A DNA stretch of 16,180 bases from Fulvivirga aurantia (GCF_009711475.1 NZ_SMMD01000912.1:1-16180); one strand, 5' to 3'. Shown: positions 7,366 to 14,986, numbered from the stretch's first letter. Notes: generated from the letters alone by a model not told the origin. Numbers and translations are program-made.

Positions 7366-7854
7366 ATGAGTGAATCGAAAAAATGGATAGAAAAGTTGTC
7401 TTTAGAGGCTCACCCAGAAGGTGGGTTTTACAAGGAAACCTACAGGTCTTGGGAAACTGGCCAATTCAGCGGCTTTGAGGGGACTAGAAATATATCTACA
7501 GCCATTTATTTTATGCTCACCAAAGATAATTTTTCTGCATTTCATAAAATCAAGTCCGATGAGATGTGGCATTTTTATCATGGGTCAGCGATCGTTATTT
7601 ATGTGATTGATTTGGAGGGGAGACTACAAAAATTGCTACTTGGTACAGACATAGAGAAGGGCCAACGCCCTCAACACCTGGTGAAGGCCGGTTGCTGGTT
7701 TGCTTCTAGAATCGAAGAGGAAGGTGATTATGCTCTAACAGGTTGCACAGTTGCACCCGGGTTTGATTTTAGAGATTTTGTAATGGCAGAAAGAAATCAA
7801 TTAGTAGCCGATTATCCGGCCTATAAAGATCTCATCAAATCACTTACCAGATAG
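7366..7854 (+). CDS. Cupin superfamily protein (DUF985)
   Basis: A 162-residue single-domain cupin of the DUF985 type. The N-terminus LSLEAHPEGGFYKETYRS and the strand ISTAIYFMLTKDNFSAFHKIKSDEMWHFYHG (residues 43-73) are the family signature. H60, E66, H69 and H72 are the likely metal-binding side chains of the cupin barrel. The C-terminal PGFDFRDFVMA is also conserved in the family. The reaction is unknown. It starts at the ATG at 7366, divergent from the cyclase gene with only 58 bases between starts, and lies 85 bases before the MaoC-like gene on the same strand. No signal peptide is present, so it is cytosolic. Confidence 0.9.
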   Translation: MSESKKWIEKLSLEAHPEGGFYKETYRSWETGQFSGFEGTRNISTAIYFMLTKDNFSAFHKIKSDEMWHFYHGSAIVIYVIDLEGRLQKLLLGTDIEKGQRPQHLVKAGCWFASRIEEEGDYALTGCTVAPGFDFRDFVMAERNQLVADYPAYKDLIKSLTR

Positions 7855-7939
7855 TATTGTAGAAAGTATGCTGCTTGCATACCAAACTTGATTGTAAGCA
7901 GATTATTCATTTTCTTCACCGTTCAATTCAAAAACAGCT

Positions 7940-8404
7940 ATGAGTAAGATAATAATCGGTAGTCACGCAGAATTTGAGAAGTTTTTAGGTGAAGAAATTG
8001 GTGTTTCTGAATACCTGAAAATTACCCAGGATCAGATAAATAAGTTTGCTGATGCCACTCTCGACCATCAATGGATTCACATCGATCCTGAAAGGGCAAA
8101 AGAAAGCGCCTTTGGCAACACCATTGCTCATGGATATCTTACAGTTTCTGTGGCACCTTATTTATGGAGGCAAATTGCCGAAATCCATAACCTAAAAATG
8201 ATGATAAACTACGGCATAGAAAAGCTGAAGTTTAATCAACCTGTGACAGTAGATAGTGAGGTGAGGTTAAGAGCCAAACTACACTCATTGGTTGATCTCC
8301 GAGGAGTGAGCAAGGCACATTTACAAGTAACATTAGAAATAAAAGATAACCCTAAGCCGGCATTTACCGCATTGATCGTATTTTTGTATCACTTCGAAAA
8401 GTAA
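7940..8404 (+). CDS. MaoC-like hot-dog dehydratase/enoyl-CoA hydratase
   Basis: A 154-residue single hot-dog domain. The hydratase-2 motif is clear: ITQDQINKFADATLDHQWIHIDPERA (28-53), with the catalytic Asp-His pair D42 and H47, followed by FGNTIAHGYLTVSVAPYL (58-75). Enzymes of this type, often annotated as nodulation protein N-like or MaoC family dehydratases, hydrate trans-2-enoyl-CoA to (R)-3-hydroxyacyl-CoA, feeding PHA or fatty-acid metabolism. No PHA or beta-oxidation gene is nearby, so the substrate is not indicated by context. Start ATG at 7940 is well supported by alignment to the family N-terminus. A 12-base gap separates it from the zinc-ribbon miniprotein, so the two are probably one transcript. 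Confidence 0.92.
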   Translation: MSKIIIGSHAEFEKFLGEEIGVSEYLKITQDQINKFADATLDHQWIHIDPERAKESAFGNTIAHGYLTVSVAPYLWRQIAEIHNLKMMINYGIEKLKFNQPVTVDSEVRLRAKLHSLVDLRGVSKAHLQVTLEIKDNPKPAFTALIVFLYHFEK

Positions 8405-8416
8405 AAGTGATAGGAT

Positions 8417-8665
8417 ATGAGCGGCTGCAGTACACAGAAGATTTGTTATGACTCAAAAGTGATTGCAGAAGAAGCTCTAATGCAAAACCGGGCACGCAAT
8501 AATTATGCGGCAGGGCAGGGGCCAATAAACGTTTACCTGTGTCACATTTGCAATTGCTATCATTTCACATCAAAAGGAGAGCCAAGCGATCTCTTAAAAA
8601 CTGACAAAGACCGTATTGATCGTTTACGAGAGGCCAGTTATTGGGAGGATAAGTTTAGGAAATAA
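8417..8665 (+). CDS. Cys-rich zinc-ribbon-like miniprotein
   Basis: An 82-residue protein starting at an ATG 12 bases after the MaoC-like stop. It contains C4, C10, then C42-x-x-C45-x-C47-x-H49 in the segment VYLCHICNCYHFTSKG. The pattern of an N-terminal Cys, an Ala/Arg-rich helix (KVIAEEALMQNRARNN) and a late C-x-x-C-x3-H followed by (F/L)TS resembles short zinc-ribbon proteins seen in many bacteria and phages, so a structural zinc is likely (inference). The C-terminal third is strongly charged and helical. No membrane segment or signal peptide is present. Co-transcription with the hydratase gene is likely; the bidirectional terminator just after its stop closes the unit. Function is unknown. 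Confidence 0.8.
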   Translation: MSGCSTQKICYDSKVIAEEALMQNRARNNYAAGQGPINVYLCHICNCYHFTSKGEPSDLLKTDKDRIDRLREASYWEDKFRK

Positions 8666-8704
8666 AAAGCCTTCGATTACTTATAAATTGTAGAATCGAA
8701 GGCT
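8662..8704. terminator. Bidirectional intrinsic terminator
   Basis: A perfect 11-base inverted repeat, AGCCTTCGATT (8668-8678) and AATCGAAGGCT (8694-8704), flanks a 15-base loop. On the minus strand the hairpin is followed by TTTTATT, a proper U-tract, so it ends the M56-M23 transcript. On the plus strand it is followed by CTTATAAATTTT, a weaker tract serving the miniprotein gene. It lies between two convergent genes, where such a terminator is expected. Confidence 0.88.
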
Positions 8705-8731
8705 CTTATAAATTTTACGACTCGATAAATA

Positions 8732-10051
8732 CTAGCACCCTTCTAGAGAAGGATTAATAGCTATCCCATTTTTGTGAATTTCGTAATGAAGGTGCGGGCC
8801 GGTTGATTTACCTGAATTGCCTACATAACCGATAATTTGACCTTTTTTAATAGATTCACCCGCTACCACAACAAATCTGCTCATGTGTGCATATTGCGTT
8901 TGATAAATTTCTGAGTGCTTCAATTGAACATAATTGCCTCTATCTTCATCGGAAGTGGCAATAACAACCTCTCCGTCTGCTGTAGCAAATATTGGGGTAC
9001 CTGGTTTTGCCACCAAATCAATACCTGTGTGAAATTTCTTTACTTTTAGAGTAGGATGCATTTGATTACCAAAACCAGAGGATATTTTTATTATATCACT
9101 CTCATTAAGAGGCATTGCGGAAGGCTTTTCAGCAAATTTTTCGATGAAAGGCTGTACACTTGCTGTTATTGGCTTGGTAGCCTCAGTACGATTGGTCATG
9201 GCAAGTAGAAGGAGAGCAATTGGCACACACCCAAACAACAAAGCCTTTAGCCATTTGCTTGATTTTCGTTTGTTCATCATTTCAATTCTATTTTTAAGTG
9301 GATCAGAAAAATTCAAGGAAAGCAACTTGCTATCGCCTTTACCGATTACGTGTGATAGCAAAGCTGATTGATATTTTAATTTATCTCGAGATTGCTCTAA
9401 TACGGCCTGGTCGGCAAGGTATTCAAGATTTAATCTTTGAGCGTTTTTAATAAAGTACACAATCGGGTTAAACCAGAAAATGACCGAGGCAATTTCTCCC
9501 AGCAATAAATCAAATGCATGTAATTGTTGTACATGGGCTTTTTCATGATTTATGACATATTTAGGAACATTGGTATGCCAGTCTAGCGGCATATAGATAT
9601 TGTTGAAGATAGTCATGGGCTCGTGCACTCTCTGGTGAAAGTGAACTACAGTATTATCAATTCGTTTTGTGAAAGATTGCTTTTTGATTCTTAAGGCTTT
9701 TATAAAACCTATTAGAAGTCTTAATAGCAAAGTGCCTGTTACACTTAAATAAATGATAAAGGCAATGTTGACCCAGGTGGTTGTTGCGGGATTTTTAACA
9801 TTGAAAGATTTGTCAGAAGCTAAACTCAATTCAGTATTTTGCACCGCCTCTGCCAGGGTGAATGACGGTAGAGATTCCACTATTTGGTGACTACCCAAAT
9901 TGTCCATCAGAGGTAAAAGCATACAACCGATTAGGCTTACTAATAGATAGTATCTACGAACCGTAAAAAGTGTTGTATGGCGTAAGGTGGCAACATAATA
10001 CAGCCAAAAGCAGCCAAAGCCGATGGAACCGTATACGAGATAACTAATCAT
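8732..10051 (-). CDS. M56 (BlaR1-like) membrane metalloprotease fused to M23 peptidase domain
   Basis: A 439-residue integral membrane protein. Hydrophobic segments at about 4-20, 34-50, 94-118 and 267-285 surround an M56 zinc-protease domain with NHEKAH (H169, E170, H173) and NLEYLADQAV (E210, D214) downstream. After the last helix, instead of the penicillin-binding sensor of BlaR1, an M23/LytM domain follows (about 320-439): GFGNQMHPT (H332), HTGID (H341, D345), YAHM (H389) and HLHYE (H420, H422), so all zinc ligands of an active endopeptidase are present. By analogy, the M56 part would cleave the repressor BlaI encoded just upstream, and the periplasmic M23 part could bind or cut peptidoglycan. 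The start overlaps the BlaI stop by eight bases, indicating translational coupling. It ends at a strong terminator. Confidence 0.9.
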   Translation of the reverse strand: MISYLVYGSIGFGCFWLYYVATLRHTTLFTVRRYYLLVSLIGCMLLPLMDNLGSHQIVESLPSFTLAEAVQNTELSLASDKSFNVKNPATTTWVNIAFIIYLSVTGTLLLRLLIGFIKALRIKKQSFTKRIDNTVVHFHQRVHEPMTIFNNIYMPLDWHTNVPKYVINHEKAHVQQLHAFDLLLGEIASVIFWFNPIVYFIKNAQRLNLEYLADQAVLEQSRDKLKYQSALLSHVIGKGDSKLLSLNFSDPLKNRIEMMNKRKSSKWLKALLFGCVPIALLLLAMTNRTEATKPITASVQPFIEKFAEKPSAMPLNESDIIKISSGFGNQMHPTLKVKKFHTGIDLVAKPGTPIFATADGEVVIATSDEDRGNYVQLKHSEIYQTQYAHMSRFVVVAGESIKKGQIIGYVGNSGKSTGPHLHYEIHKNGIAINPSLEGC

Positions 10052-10421
10052 TTTTCTTTCTTTGTTCGATTTGTTTATCTATTTCCTCTTTCAATGACTC
10101 CAATTCCTCAGTACTTAAATTAGCACTAGCGAAAAAAGAGGCAAATCCTTGCCATGAGTTTCCGAAGAATTTAGAAACCATACCTTTAAACTGATGACGG
10201 AAATATGCATTTTTCTCAACAGCCGGATAGTATTCATTAACCTTTCCGTAGGTATTATGCGCTATAAAACCCTTTTTAACCAGCACCCTTACAACGGTAG
10301 AAACCGTTGGGTAAGCAGGTTTAGGGTTTGGCATTGCATCAACAATATCTTTTAAAAACCCTTTTTTTAATCGCCACAAGACCTGCATGATCTGCTCTTC
10401 TGCCTTAGTTAGTTCCTTCAT
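10044..10421 (-). CDS. BlaI/MecI/CopY-family transcriptional repressor
   Basis: A 125-residue winged-helix repressor. The ATG at 10419-10421 is chosen because MKELTKAEEQIMQVLW is the standard family N-terminus; the frame continues upstream to a TTG at 10436. The recognition region reads KPAYPTVSTVVRVLVKKGFIAHNTYGKVNEYYP, matching the DNA-binding domain of BlaI, and the C-terminal helical part (residues about 80-125, STEELESLKEEIDKQIEQRKK) should mediate dimerisation. BlaI-type repressors are inactivated by proteolysis by their M56 partner. Here the partner gene overlaps its stop by eight bases, so the pair form one operon. A long AT-rich dyad right upstream of the start is the likely autoregulatory operator. 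Confidence 0.93.
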   Translation of the reverse strand: MKELTKAEEQIMQVLWRLKKGFLKDIVDAMPNPKPAYPTVSTVVRVLVKKGFIAHNTYGKVNEYYPAVEKNAYFRHQFKGMVSKFFGNSWQGFASFFASANLSTEELESLKEEIDKQIEQRKKND

Positions 10422-10434
10422 AAAGCAATTATAC

Positions 10435-10470
10435 AACTATATTTATAATTATAAAATTATATTTATAGTT
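10435..10470. promoter_or_regulatory. Candidate BlaI operator (long AT-rich dyad)
   Basis: Two 16-base arms, AACTATATTTATAATT (10435-10450) and AATTATATTTATAGTT (10455-10470), are inverted around a four-base spacer with two mismatched pairs. The dyad ends 14 bases before the repressor ATG. It covers the place where the promoter of the BlaI/M56-M23 operon must be, which fits negative autoregulation. Binding is inferred, not shown. Confidence 0.6.
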
Positions 10471-10518
10471 ATACGGATAATCATGAACTTAGTTAGCTCA
10501 AAGTTTCGTAGTAGTAAA

Positions 10519-11931
10519 TTATCTAAGGCTAAGCTTTACTTTAAGGTTTTTAGGAAACATTGTGAAGGCAAAAGACTCAATAACTTCCTCAGGTTTAACC
10601 TGTAGGGTAAGCTCAAAATTTTTGCAAATCATGGCAAGTGCCATTTTCATTTCATGTACGGCCAGGTTTCTTCCGGGGCAAAATCTTGGCCCCGCGCCAA
10701 ATGCCCGCATGATCTGGGGTGAGTGCTTATCGTGCATGGGACATGCTTTGGGAATCCATCGTTCTGGTATAAATTGATCTGCATTGGTAAAGTGAGCATC
10801 ATCAGTTTGAGCTACTTTGTTCTGCATCATTACTGTCATGCCTTTTTTAATAAATAAGCCATTGACAGTTACATCTTTCAAAGCCTCCATGTATAGGTTA
10901 GGTGTAACCGGCTTAAGACGCATTGCCTCCATGGCTACAGCCTCTGTATACCGCATGGCGGCTAATTCTTCATTAGACGAAGGGCACAATTTGTCACCAC
11001 ACACTCTACCAGCTTCTTCTCTTACTTTTTGAAAAACTTCAGGGTGCTGCAGTAAATAAAAGAGTGTCCATGAGATTGAGTTTGACGTAGTGTCTTCACC
11101 TGCCAGAAGGATGGTGAAGACATTCCCAAATATTTCCTTATCAGACAATAATCCGCTCGAGCTTTGCTCTACCAGCAGAGCTTCTAAAAAGTTGGTGGGG
11201 TTAGCTTGTAGGTCAGCGTTATCTTTTAATCGTTCACGAGCCTCTGCTATAAATTCATGAACAAGTTTTACTATAGATTCAATAGCTTGATCAAACGCTT
11301 TGTCTTTTTTGCTTTTGAAGTATCTCCATAGGGGTATGGGTGCCGTTATCCTTTCATTAATCATTGGAAAAACTTTTTCCATCTGATCTTGAATAACGTC
11401 TTTTTCTTTTTGCAAAGTATTGATGTCGTAACCAAAAGCTATGTCAGTGGTGATGTCTACCGTGTAACGCACCATTTCCTTTTGTACATCGATAGTGTCG
11501 TTTTGCTCGGCAAGTTTAAGCCATCTATCATGTAAGCGATGCGTTACGCGTTGTAAGGTAGGGAAGAAACCCTGTACATTTTTAAGATTTAAGGCCTCTG
11601 AGGTGAGTTTTCGATGTATTTTCCACTGTTCACCTTCGGCATTAAATACACCTAAGATGCCCATCTCACTCATTATTTCATCAATTTTTCCAAATCTTCT
11701 GAATGCATCGGGTCTTCTTTTAAGAATCTCCTGATTAAGGTCTGGATCGGCTGAAACGATAAATTTTTTGCCCATGAGGCTGATTTTATAAACGTTTCCT
11801 ACCTCTTTGGCCCATGCCTCTAACACCTGATGTTTATTCTCTGCATTAAACTCAGGAAGATTACCAAGTACTGGCACACCCTTAGGTGAAGGTAGTTTAT
11901 CAATGTCAAGGGTGTTTTCCATCTTACTCAT
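10519..11931 (-). CDS. Cytochrome P450
   Basis: A 470-residue soluble P450 without membrane anchor. Hallmarks in order: C-helix W103-x3-R107; I-helix oxygen-activation motif AGEDTT (277-282); K-helix ExxR as E335-A-M-R338; PERW (389-392) in the place of the usual PERF; and the heme-binding loop FGAGPRFCPGR (411-421) with the thiolate ligand C418. It catalyses an NAD(P)H-dependent monooxygenation, but the substrate is not evident, and no ferredoxin or reductase gene is in the window, so electrons must come from elsewhere. It starts at an ATG 14 bases after the stop of the histidine kinase gene, so the two are almost surely co-transcribed with the kinase first. No clear terminator follows its stop. 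Confidence 0.95.
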   Translation of the reverse strand: MSKMENTLDIDKLPSPKGVPVLGNLPEFNAENKHQVLEAWAKEVGNVYKISLMGKKFIVSADPDLNQEILKRRPDAFRRFGKIDEIMSEMGILGVFNAEGEQWKIHRKLTSEALNLKNVQGFFPTLQRVTHRLHDRWLKLAEQNDTIDVQKEMVRYTVDITTDIAFGYDINTLQKEKDVIQDQMEKVFPMINERITAPIPLWRYFKSKKDKAFDQAIESIVKLVHEFIAEARERLKDNADLQANPTNFLEALLVEQSSSGLLSDKEIFGNVFTILLAGEDTTSNSISWTLFYLLQHPEVFQKVREEAGRVCGDKLCPSSNEELAAMRYTEAVAMEAMRLKPVTPNLYMEALKDVTVNGLFIKKGMTVMMQNKVAQTDDAHFTNADQFIPERWIPKACPMHDKHSPQIMRAFGAGPRFCPGRNLAVHEMKMALAMICKNFELTLQVKPEEVIESFAFTMFPKNLKVKLSLR

Positions 11932-11945
11932 TTTTCATTACTAAT

Positions 11946-13910
11946 TTACTCTGCTACAACTGCCGGGAGTTGAACGGAGACCTGAGTGCCTTCATTTGGT
12001 GTACTCTCAATTTTAATTTTGCCATTAGATTCTTTCGCAAATTCGCGGCTTAGCTTTAAACCCAGCCCAATTCCTTTTTCATTACTGGTGCCTCTGGTGC
12101 TTTTAATGTTATTGGCTGACATAATCATATTTATTTTATCTTGGGTCATACCAATGCCAGAGTCTTTAATATTCAGCTGAACATATTTATCATGTTTTAC
12201 TGCTGTGATTTCTATCTTTCCTTTGTTATACGTAAACTTTACAGCATTGGCAATTAGATTTCGAGTAATGGTTGCTACTACGTCCTGGTCTGCAAATACT
12301 TCAATATCTGAAGGTACATCAGTTTGTAAATCGATTAGTTTTTTCTGTATTTGATAATTAAATAAGGAGAGTGTTTGCTCAACAACCCGTCTTAGATTTA
12401 CTGCTTTAGGTTGAAAATTGAAACCTTGCTGCTGAGTAATAGACCAGGAAAGCATATCATTTAAAAGTGTTAAGGCTGTATTAGAACTTTGGTGGAGGTG
12501 CTCCCACATTAGCTCCTGATCTTCTTGTATTATGGGCTCTTCTAGGGGACTCAATAGATCTGTAAGTGCTTTTATATTTCCTAAAGGAGTTCTCAAATCA
12601 TGCGCTATAAATCCAAATAATTTGTCCTTGGTATTGTTGGCCTTAGATAAAAGCTGTCTGTTTTTATATAGCTTAAAAAGCAAGAAAAGAGACAAAGCAA
12701 GTAGTAGTACGAGGAGGCCGCTTAGTACATTCTGTCTTCTAATTACCGTTTGCTTTTCACTGAGTTGGATTTCTTTATCAGCGTTTTGTTGAGCTAAGAA
12801 GTAGTTTTCCTGCTCCTTTTTATCAAAATCGTATTTAGCGCGAATCTCTTCAAGTTGTTGATTTTTGTTAGCATCAAACAAACTGTCTTTTGTTACAGAA
12901 TAGTTTTCGTAGTAAGACAATGCTTTTTTATACTGACCTTGTAACTTGTAATTTTGGGCAATAAGCCGGTATACATGGGGCTTTTCACGGTATTCACCGG
13001 TTTGTTTAATTATATCCAGGCTTTGAAGATAATATGAGTGAGCTGAAGCATATTTTCCCTGAAGCATTTTTATCTCCCCGAGGCTGTAATAGATGAAGAT
13101 TTGCAACGACAAAAAGCGATGCTCAGACTGGACCTCAAGTGCTTTGTTGAAGTAGGTTGTCGCAGAATCATACAGGTTGAGTTTACCAAAAGCTTCACCT
13201 ATATTTCCATATGAAATAGCCGCTTCTAAGAATTCACCAGCAGCCAGATTAAGATCTAAAGATCTTCGGTATAAATTGATGGCTTTTTGGTAATCTTTCC
13301 GAAAAAATGAAACCACACCTTTGTAGCCATAATTAGAGGCAATGCTTAGTGTATCTTGTTGTGTAATGGCCAACTGCAACATTTCATCATAGATCTCTTC
13401 GGCTTCGGTAAGTTTTTGCTTACTCATATAGATGCCTGCTAAAATGTTTGATGATTTTATAATACCTAAAGTATCTTTTGCCGAAGTGTATAGTTCTATA
13501 CTCTCAATGATGGATGTTATGGCTTTTACGTTGTCTCCGGCTCGCCATAATATGTGAGCAATTCCCTGCAATGCTTGTGCTTTGAGAGTAGGATGATCTG
13601 TCAGAGAAATTGAGCGCTTATAGTAACTATGAGAGAGATTAAACTCACCTGTCTGATATGTAAAGTCAGCCAAATTTAGTAATGCTTCACTCTTGTATTG
13701 ATCACTTAAGTGAAGAGTAGCTAATTGTAATGCCTTTTGATAATGCTTCCTTGCTTGCTCTATTTGTGCATCTCTTACCAGCGAATCTGCAATAAATACA
13801 GTTGCCGTGTAAGTGTTTTTGTGATTTTCGCTAGATGGTTGGCTACTGAGGTGGGTAGTAAAAAGCAGTAAAAATAAAAAGCAGAATAAGCTGCCTGTGA
13901 TTGTCTTCAA
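11946..13910 (-). CDS. TPR-containing sensor histidine kinase
   Basis: A 654-residue membrane kinase from a TTG (13908-13910). No in-frame ATG or GTG exists before the upstream stop, and a later start would lose the signal peptide (residues 1-23, LFCFLFLLLFTTHLSSQ). Residues about 35-340 are periplasmic TPR-type repeats (for example AISYGNIGEAFGKLNLYDSATTYFNKAL). A coiled coil (about 345-392) and one membrane helix (396-413) follow. The kinase core has the H-box FIAHDLRTPL (H437), N-box NLIANAVKFT (N551, N555), DSGIGM (583-588) and GIGLGL (613-618). All catalytic motifs are intact. There is no receiver domain or response regulator gene in the window, so its target is elsewhere. The P450 gene lies 14 bases downstream. 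Confidence 0.93.
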   Translation of the reverse strand: MKTITGSLFCFLFLLLFTTHLSSQPSSENHKNTYTATVFIADSLVRDAQIEQARKHYQKALQLATLHLSDQYKSEALLNLADFTYQTGEFNLSHSYYKRSISLTDHPTLKAQALQGIAHILWRAGDNVKAITSIIESIELYTSAKDTLGIIKSSNILAGIYMSKQKLTEAEEIYDEMLQLAITQQDTLSIASNYGYKGVVSFFRKDYQKAINLYRRSLDLNLAAGEFLEAAISYGNIGEAFGKLNLYDSATTYFNKALEVQSEHRFLSLQIFIYYSLGEIKMLQGKYASAHSYYLQSLDIIKQTGEYREKPHVYRLIAQNYKLQGQYKKALSYYENYSVTKDSLFDANKNQQLEEIRAKYDFDKKEQENYFLAQQNADKEIQLSEKQTVIRRQNVLSGLLVLLLALSLFLLFKLYKNRQLLSKANNTKDKLFGFIAHDLRTPLGNIKALTDLLSPLEEPIIQEDQELMWEHLHQSSNTALTLLNDMLSWSITQQQGFNFQPKAVNLRRVVEQTLSLFNYQIQKKLIDLQTDVPSDIEVFADQDVVATITRNLIANAVKFTYNKGKIEITAVKHDKYVQLNIKDSGIGMTQDKINMIMSANNIKSTRGTSNEKGIGLGLKLSREFAKESNGKIKIESTPNEGTQVSVQLPAVVAE

Positions 13911-14002
13911 TGATCTTAAGTAATTTTTTTAAAAAATTAAGATAATTGATTGATCATAAAATACCTATAAAAATGAAATAAACGGTAGTAGAACTAAAAG
14001 AA

Positions 14003-14016
14003 CATGTTTAAACATG
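14003..14016. promoter_or_regulatory. Perfect 14-base palindrome CATGTTTAAACATG
   Basis: It lies in the 157-base gap between the SDR stop and the kinase start, about 100 bases upstream of the kinase gene. The core ATGTT-N2-AACAT is the same as in the SDR upstream palindrome, which makes it a candidate operator for the local Rrf2 regulator controlling the kinase-P450 pair. A role in ending the SDR transcript is the alternative. Confidence 0.5.
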
Positions 14017-14017
14017 A

Positions 14018-14031
14018 TTTATAATTATAAA
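14018..14031. repeat. Perfect AT palindrome TTTATAATTATAAA
   Basis: A 14-base perfect palindrome of A and T only, placed between two ATGTTT/AAACAT dyads in the gap before the kinase gene. It may be a chance product of AT-rich DNA, but its position exactly between two related dyads is notable. Confidence 0.35.
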
Positions 14032-14034
14032 CCA

Positions 14035-14047
14035 ATGTTTGAAACAT
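14035..14047. promoter_or_regulatory. Second ATGTTT-G-AAACAT dyad
   Basis: A perfect dyad with six-base arms around a single G, 19 bases beyond the end of the first ATGTTT/AAACAT palindrome. It repeats the same half-site with one extra central base. It lies 20 bases after the SDR stop and about 125 bases ahead of the kinase start. Confidence 0.45.
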
Positions 14048-14067
14048 GCCCTTGTAATAATTATATT

Positions 14068-14928
14068 CTAAGCCAATCCAAATGCTTCCAAAAGTTCTTT
14101 TTGAATTTCGTTGGTAGTTTTATTGATGGCTTTAGGTGCCTCCCCGCCAGTCATAGAGTCTACAACAACACGTAGAGGGCGCTCGCCAACAGGTTGCTTA
14201 ATAAGTTTGAGTACAGCGTCTGCCACATCTTGTGGGTTTGGTGCATTCTCACCAGTTAGTTGGTCTCCCATACTACTCCACATTTGATCTGGCACATCAG
14301 CTTTTTTACCATACTCTTTTACTCTTGCTTCATCGGCAGGCGATTGCATGTTGTCAAAAAATCCTGTCATAAAGCCACCTGGCTCTACACTTACCAGTTC
14401 TATTCCGAGGTCTTTTAGCTCATATCTCAATGATTCGGTATATCCTTCAACAGCAAACTTACTGGCTGTGTAAGCCGATGCAAAAGGTATAACAATGCGA
14501 CCCATCACGCTCGAAATGTTTATGATTAGGCCGTTGTTATGCTTTCTGAAATTGGGCAATAAAGCACGTGTCAAGCGATGTACACCCATGACATTTACGT
14601 CCATAATTTTAGTGAGCTGATCGCTTGTAAATCCTTCGGAAATACCTCCAGAGCCAATTCCAGCATTATTTATAAGTACATCGATTTTATCATGATGTTT
14701 GAGCGCTTCTGCTACTCCATTTTCTACTGACTTATCACTTGTTACATCAAGGTCAATAATTTGTACTTTGTCTCCGCCAAGTTTGGTAAGCTCTTCGGCA
14801 GAATCTTTATTTCTATTTTTAGGATCTCGCATAGTGGCAATTACCTGATAACCTTTATTGAGTAGTGTTTTAGAAATTAGTTTACCAAAACCACTACTGC
14901 TACCGGTGATTAATACTGTTTGTGACAT
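14068..14928 (-). CDS. SDR-family oxidoreductase
   Basis: A 286-residue classical short-chain dehydrogenase/reductase. The NAD(P) motif TGSSSGFG (8-15), the NNAG motif (87-90), the catalytic Ser in NISSVMG (S139/S140) and YxxxK (Y153, K157) are all present, so it should be active. R34 after the second strand (ATMRDP) suggests preference for NADP(H), an inference from this position in classical SDRs. The C-terminal part (PADEARVKEYGKKADVPDQMW, later MTGGEAPKA) resembles SDRs often annotated as putative NADP-dependent carbonyl reductases. Substrate is unknown. It starts at an ATG and has its own upstream region with a perfect 18-base palindrome, separate from the CMD gene whose terminator lies between. 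The Rrf2 repressor two genes upstream is a likely regulator. Confidence 0.93.
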   Translation of the reverse strand: MSQTVLITGSSSGFGKLISKTLLNKGYQVIATMRDPKNRNKDSAEELTKLGGDKVQIIDLDVTSDKSVENGVAEALKHHDKIDVLINNAGIGSGGISEGFTSDQLTKIMDVNVMGVHRLTRALLPNFRKHNNGLIINISSVMGRIVIPFASAYTASKFAVEGYTESLRYELKDLGIELVSVEPGGFMTGFFDNMQSPADEARVKEYGKKADVPDQMWSSMGDQLTGENAPNPQDVADAVLKLIKQPVGERPLRVVVDSMTGGEAPKAINKTTNEIQKELLEAFGLA

Positions 14929-14986
14929 AGTTTTTTGTGATTATATATAATTGATAGGTTAGTAATTGTATAACGGTCTGCTTAAA

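Noticed and set aside
7867..7883. Short inverted repeat GTATGC-tgctt-GCATAC between the cupin and MaoC genes
   Set aside because: The stem is only six pairs and no T-tract follows, so it is not a convincing terminator; it does not match the other dyads.
8732..10421. Beta-lactam resistance regulator (BlaR1/MecR1) reading of the BlaI-M56 pair
   Set aside because: The C-terminal domain is M23 peptidase, not a penicillin-binding sensor, and no beta-lactamase gene is present.
10387..10605. Plus-strand open frame of 72 codons spanning the BlaI start and P450 end
   Set aside because: It crosses the operator region and both gene ends on the opposite strand and encodes a low-complexity Tyr/Ile/Asn-rich stretch.
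12532..12792. Plus-strand open frame of 86 codons antisense to the kinase gene
   Set aside because: It lies opposite the membrane helix, linker and H-box coding region; Ser/Leu-rich product typical of antisense shadow frames.
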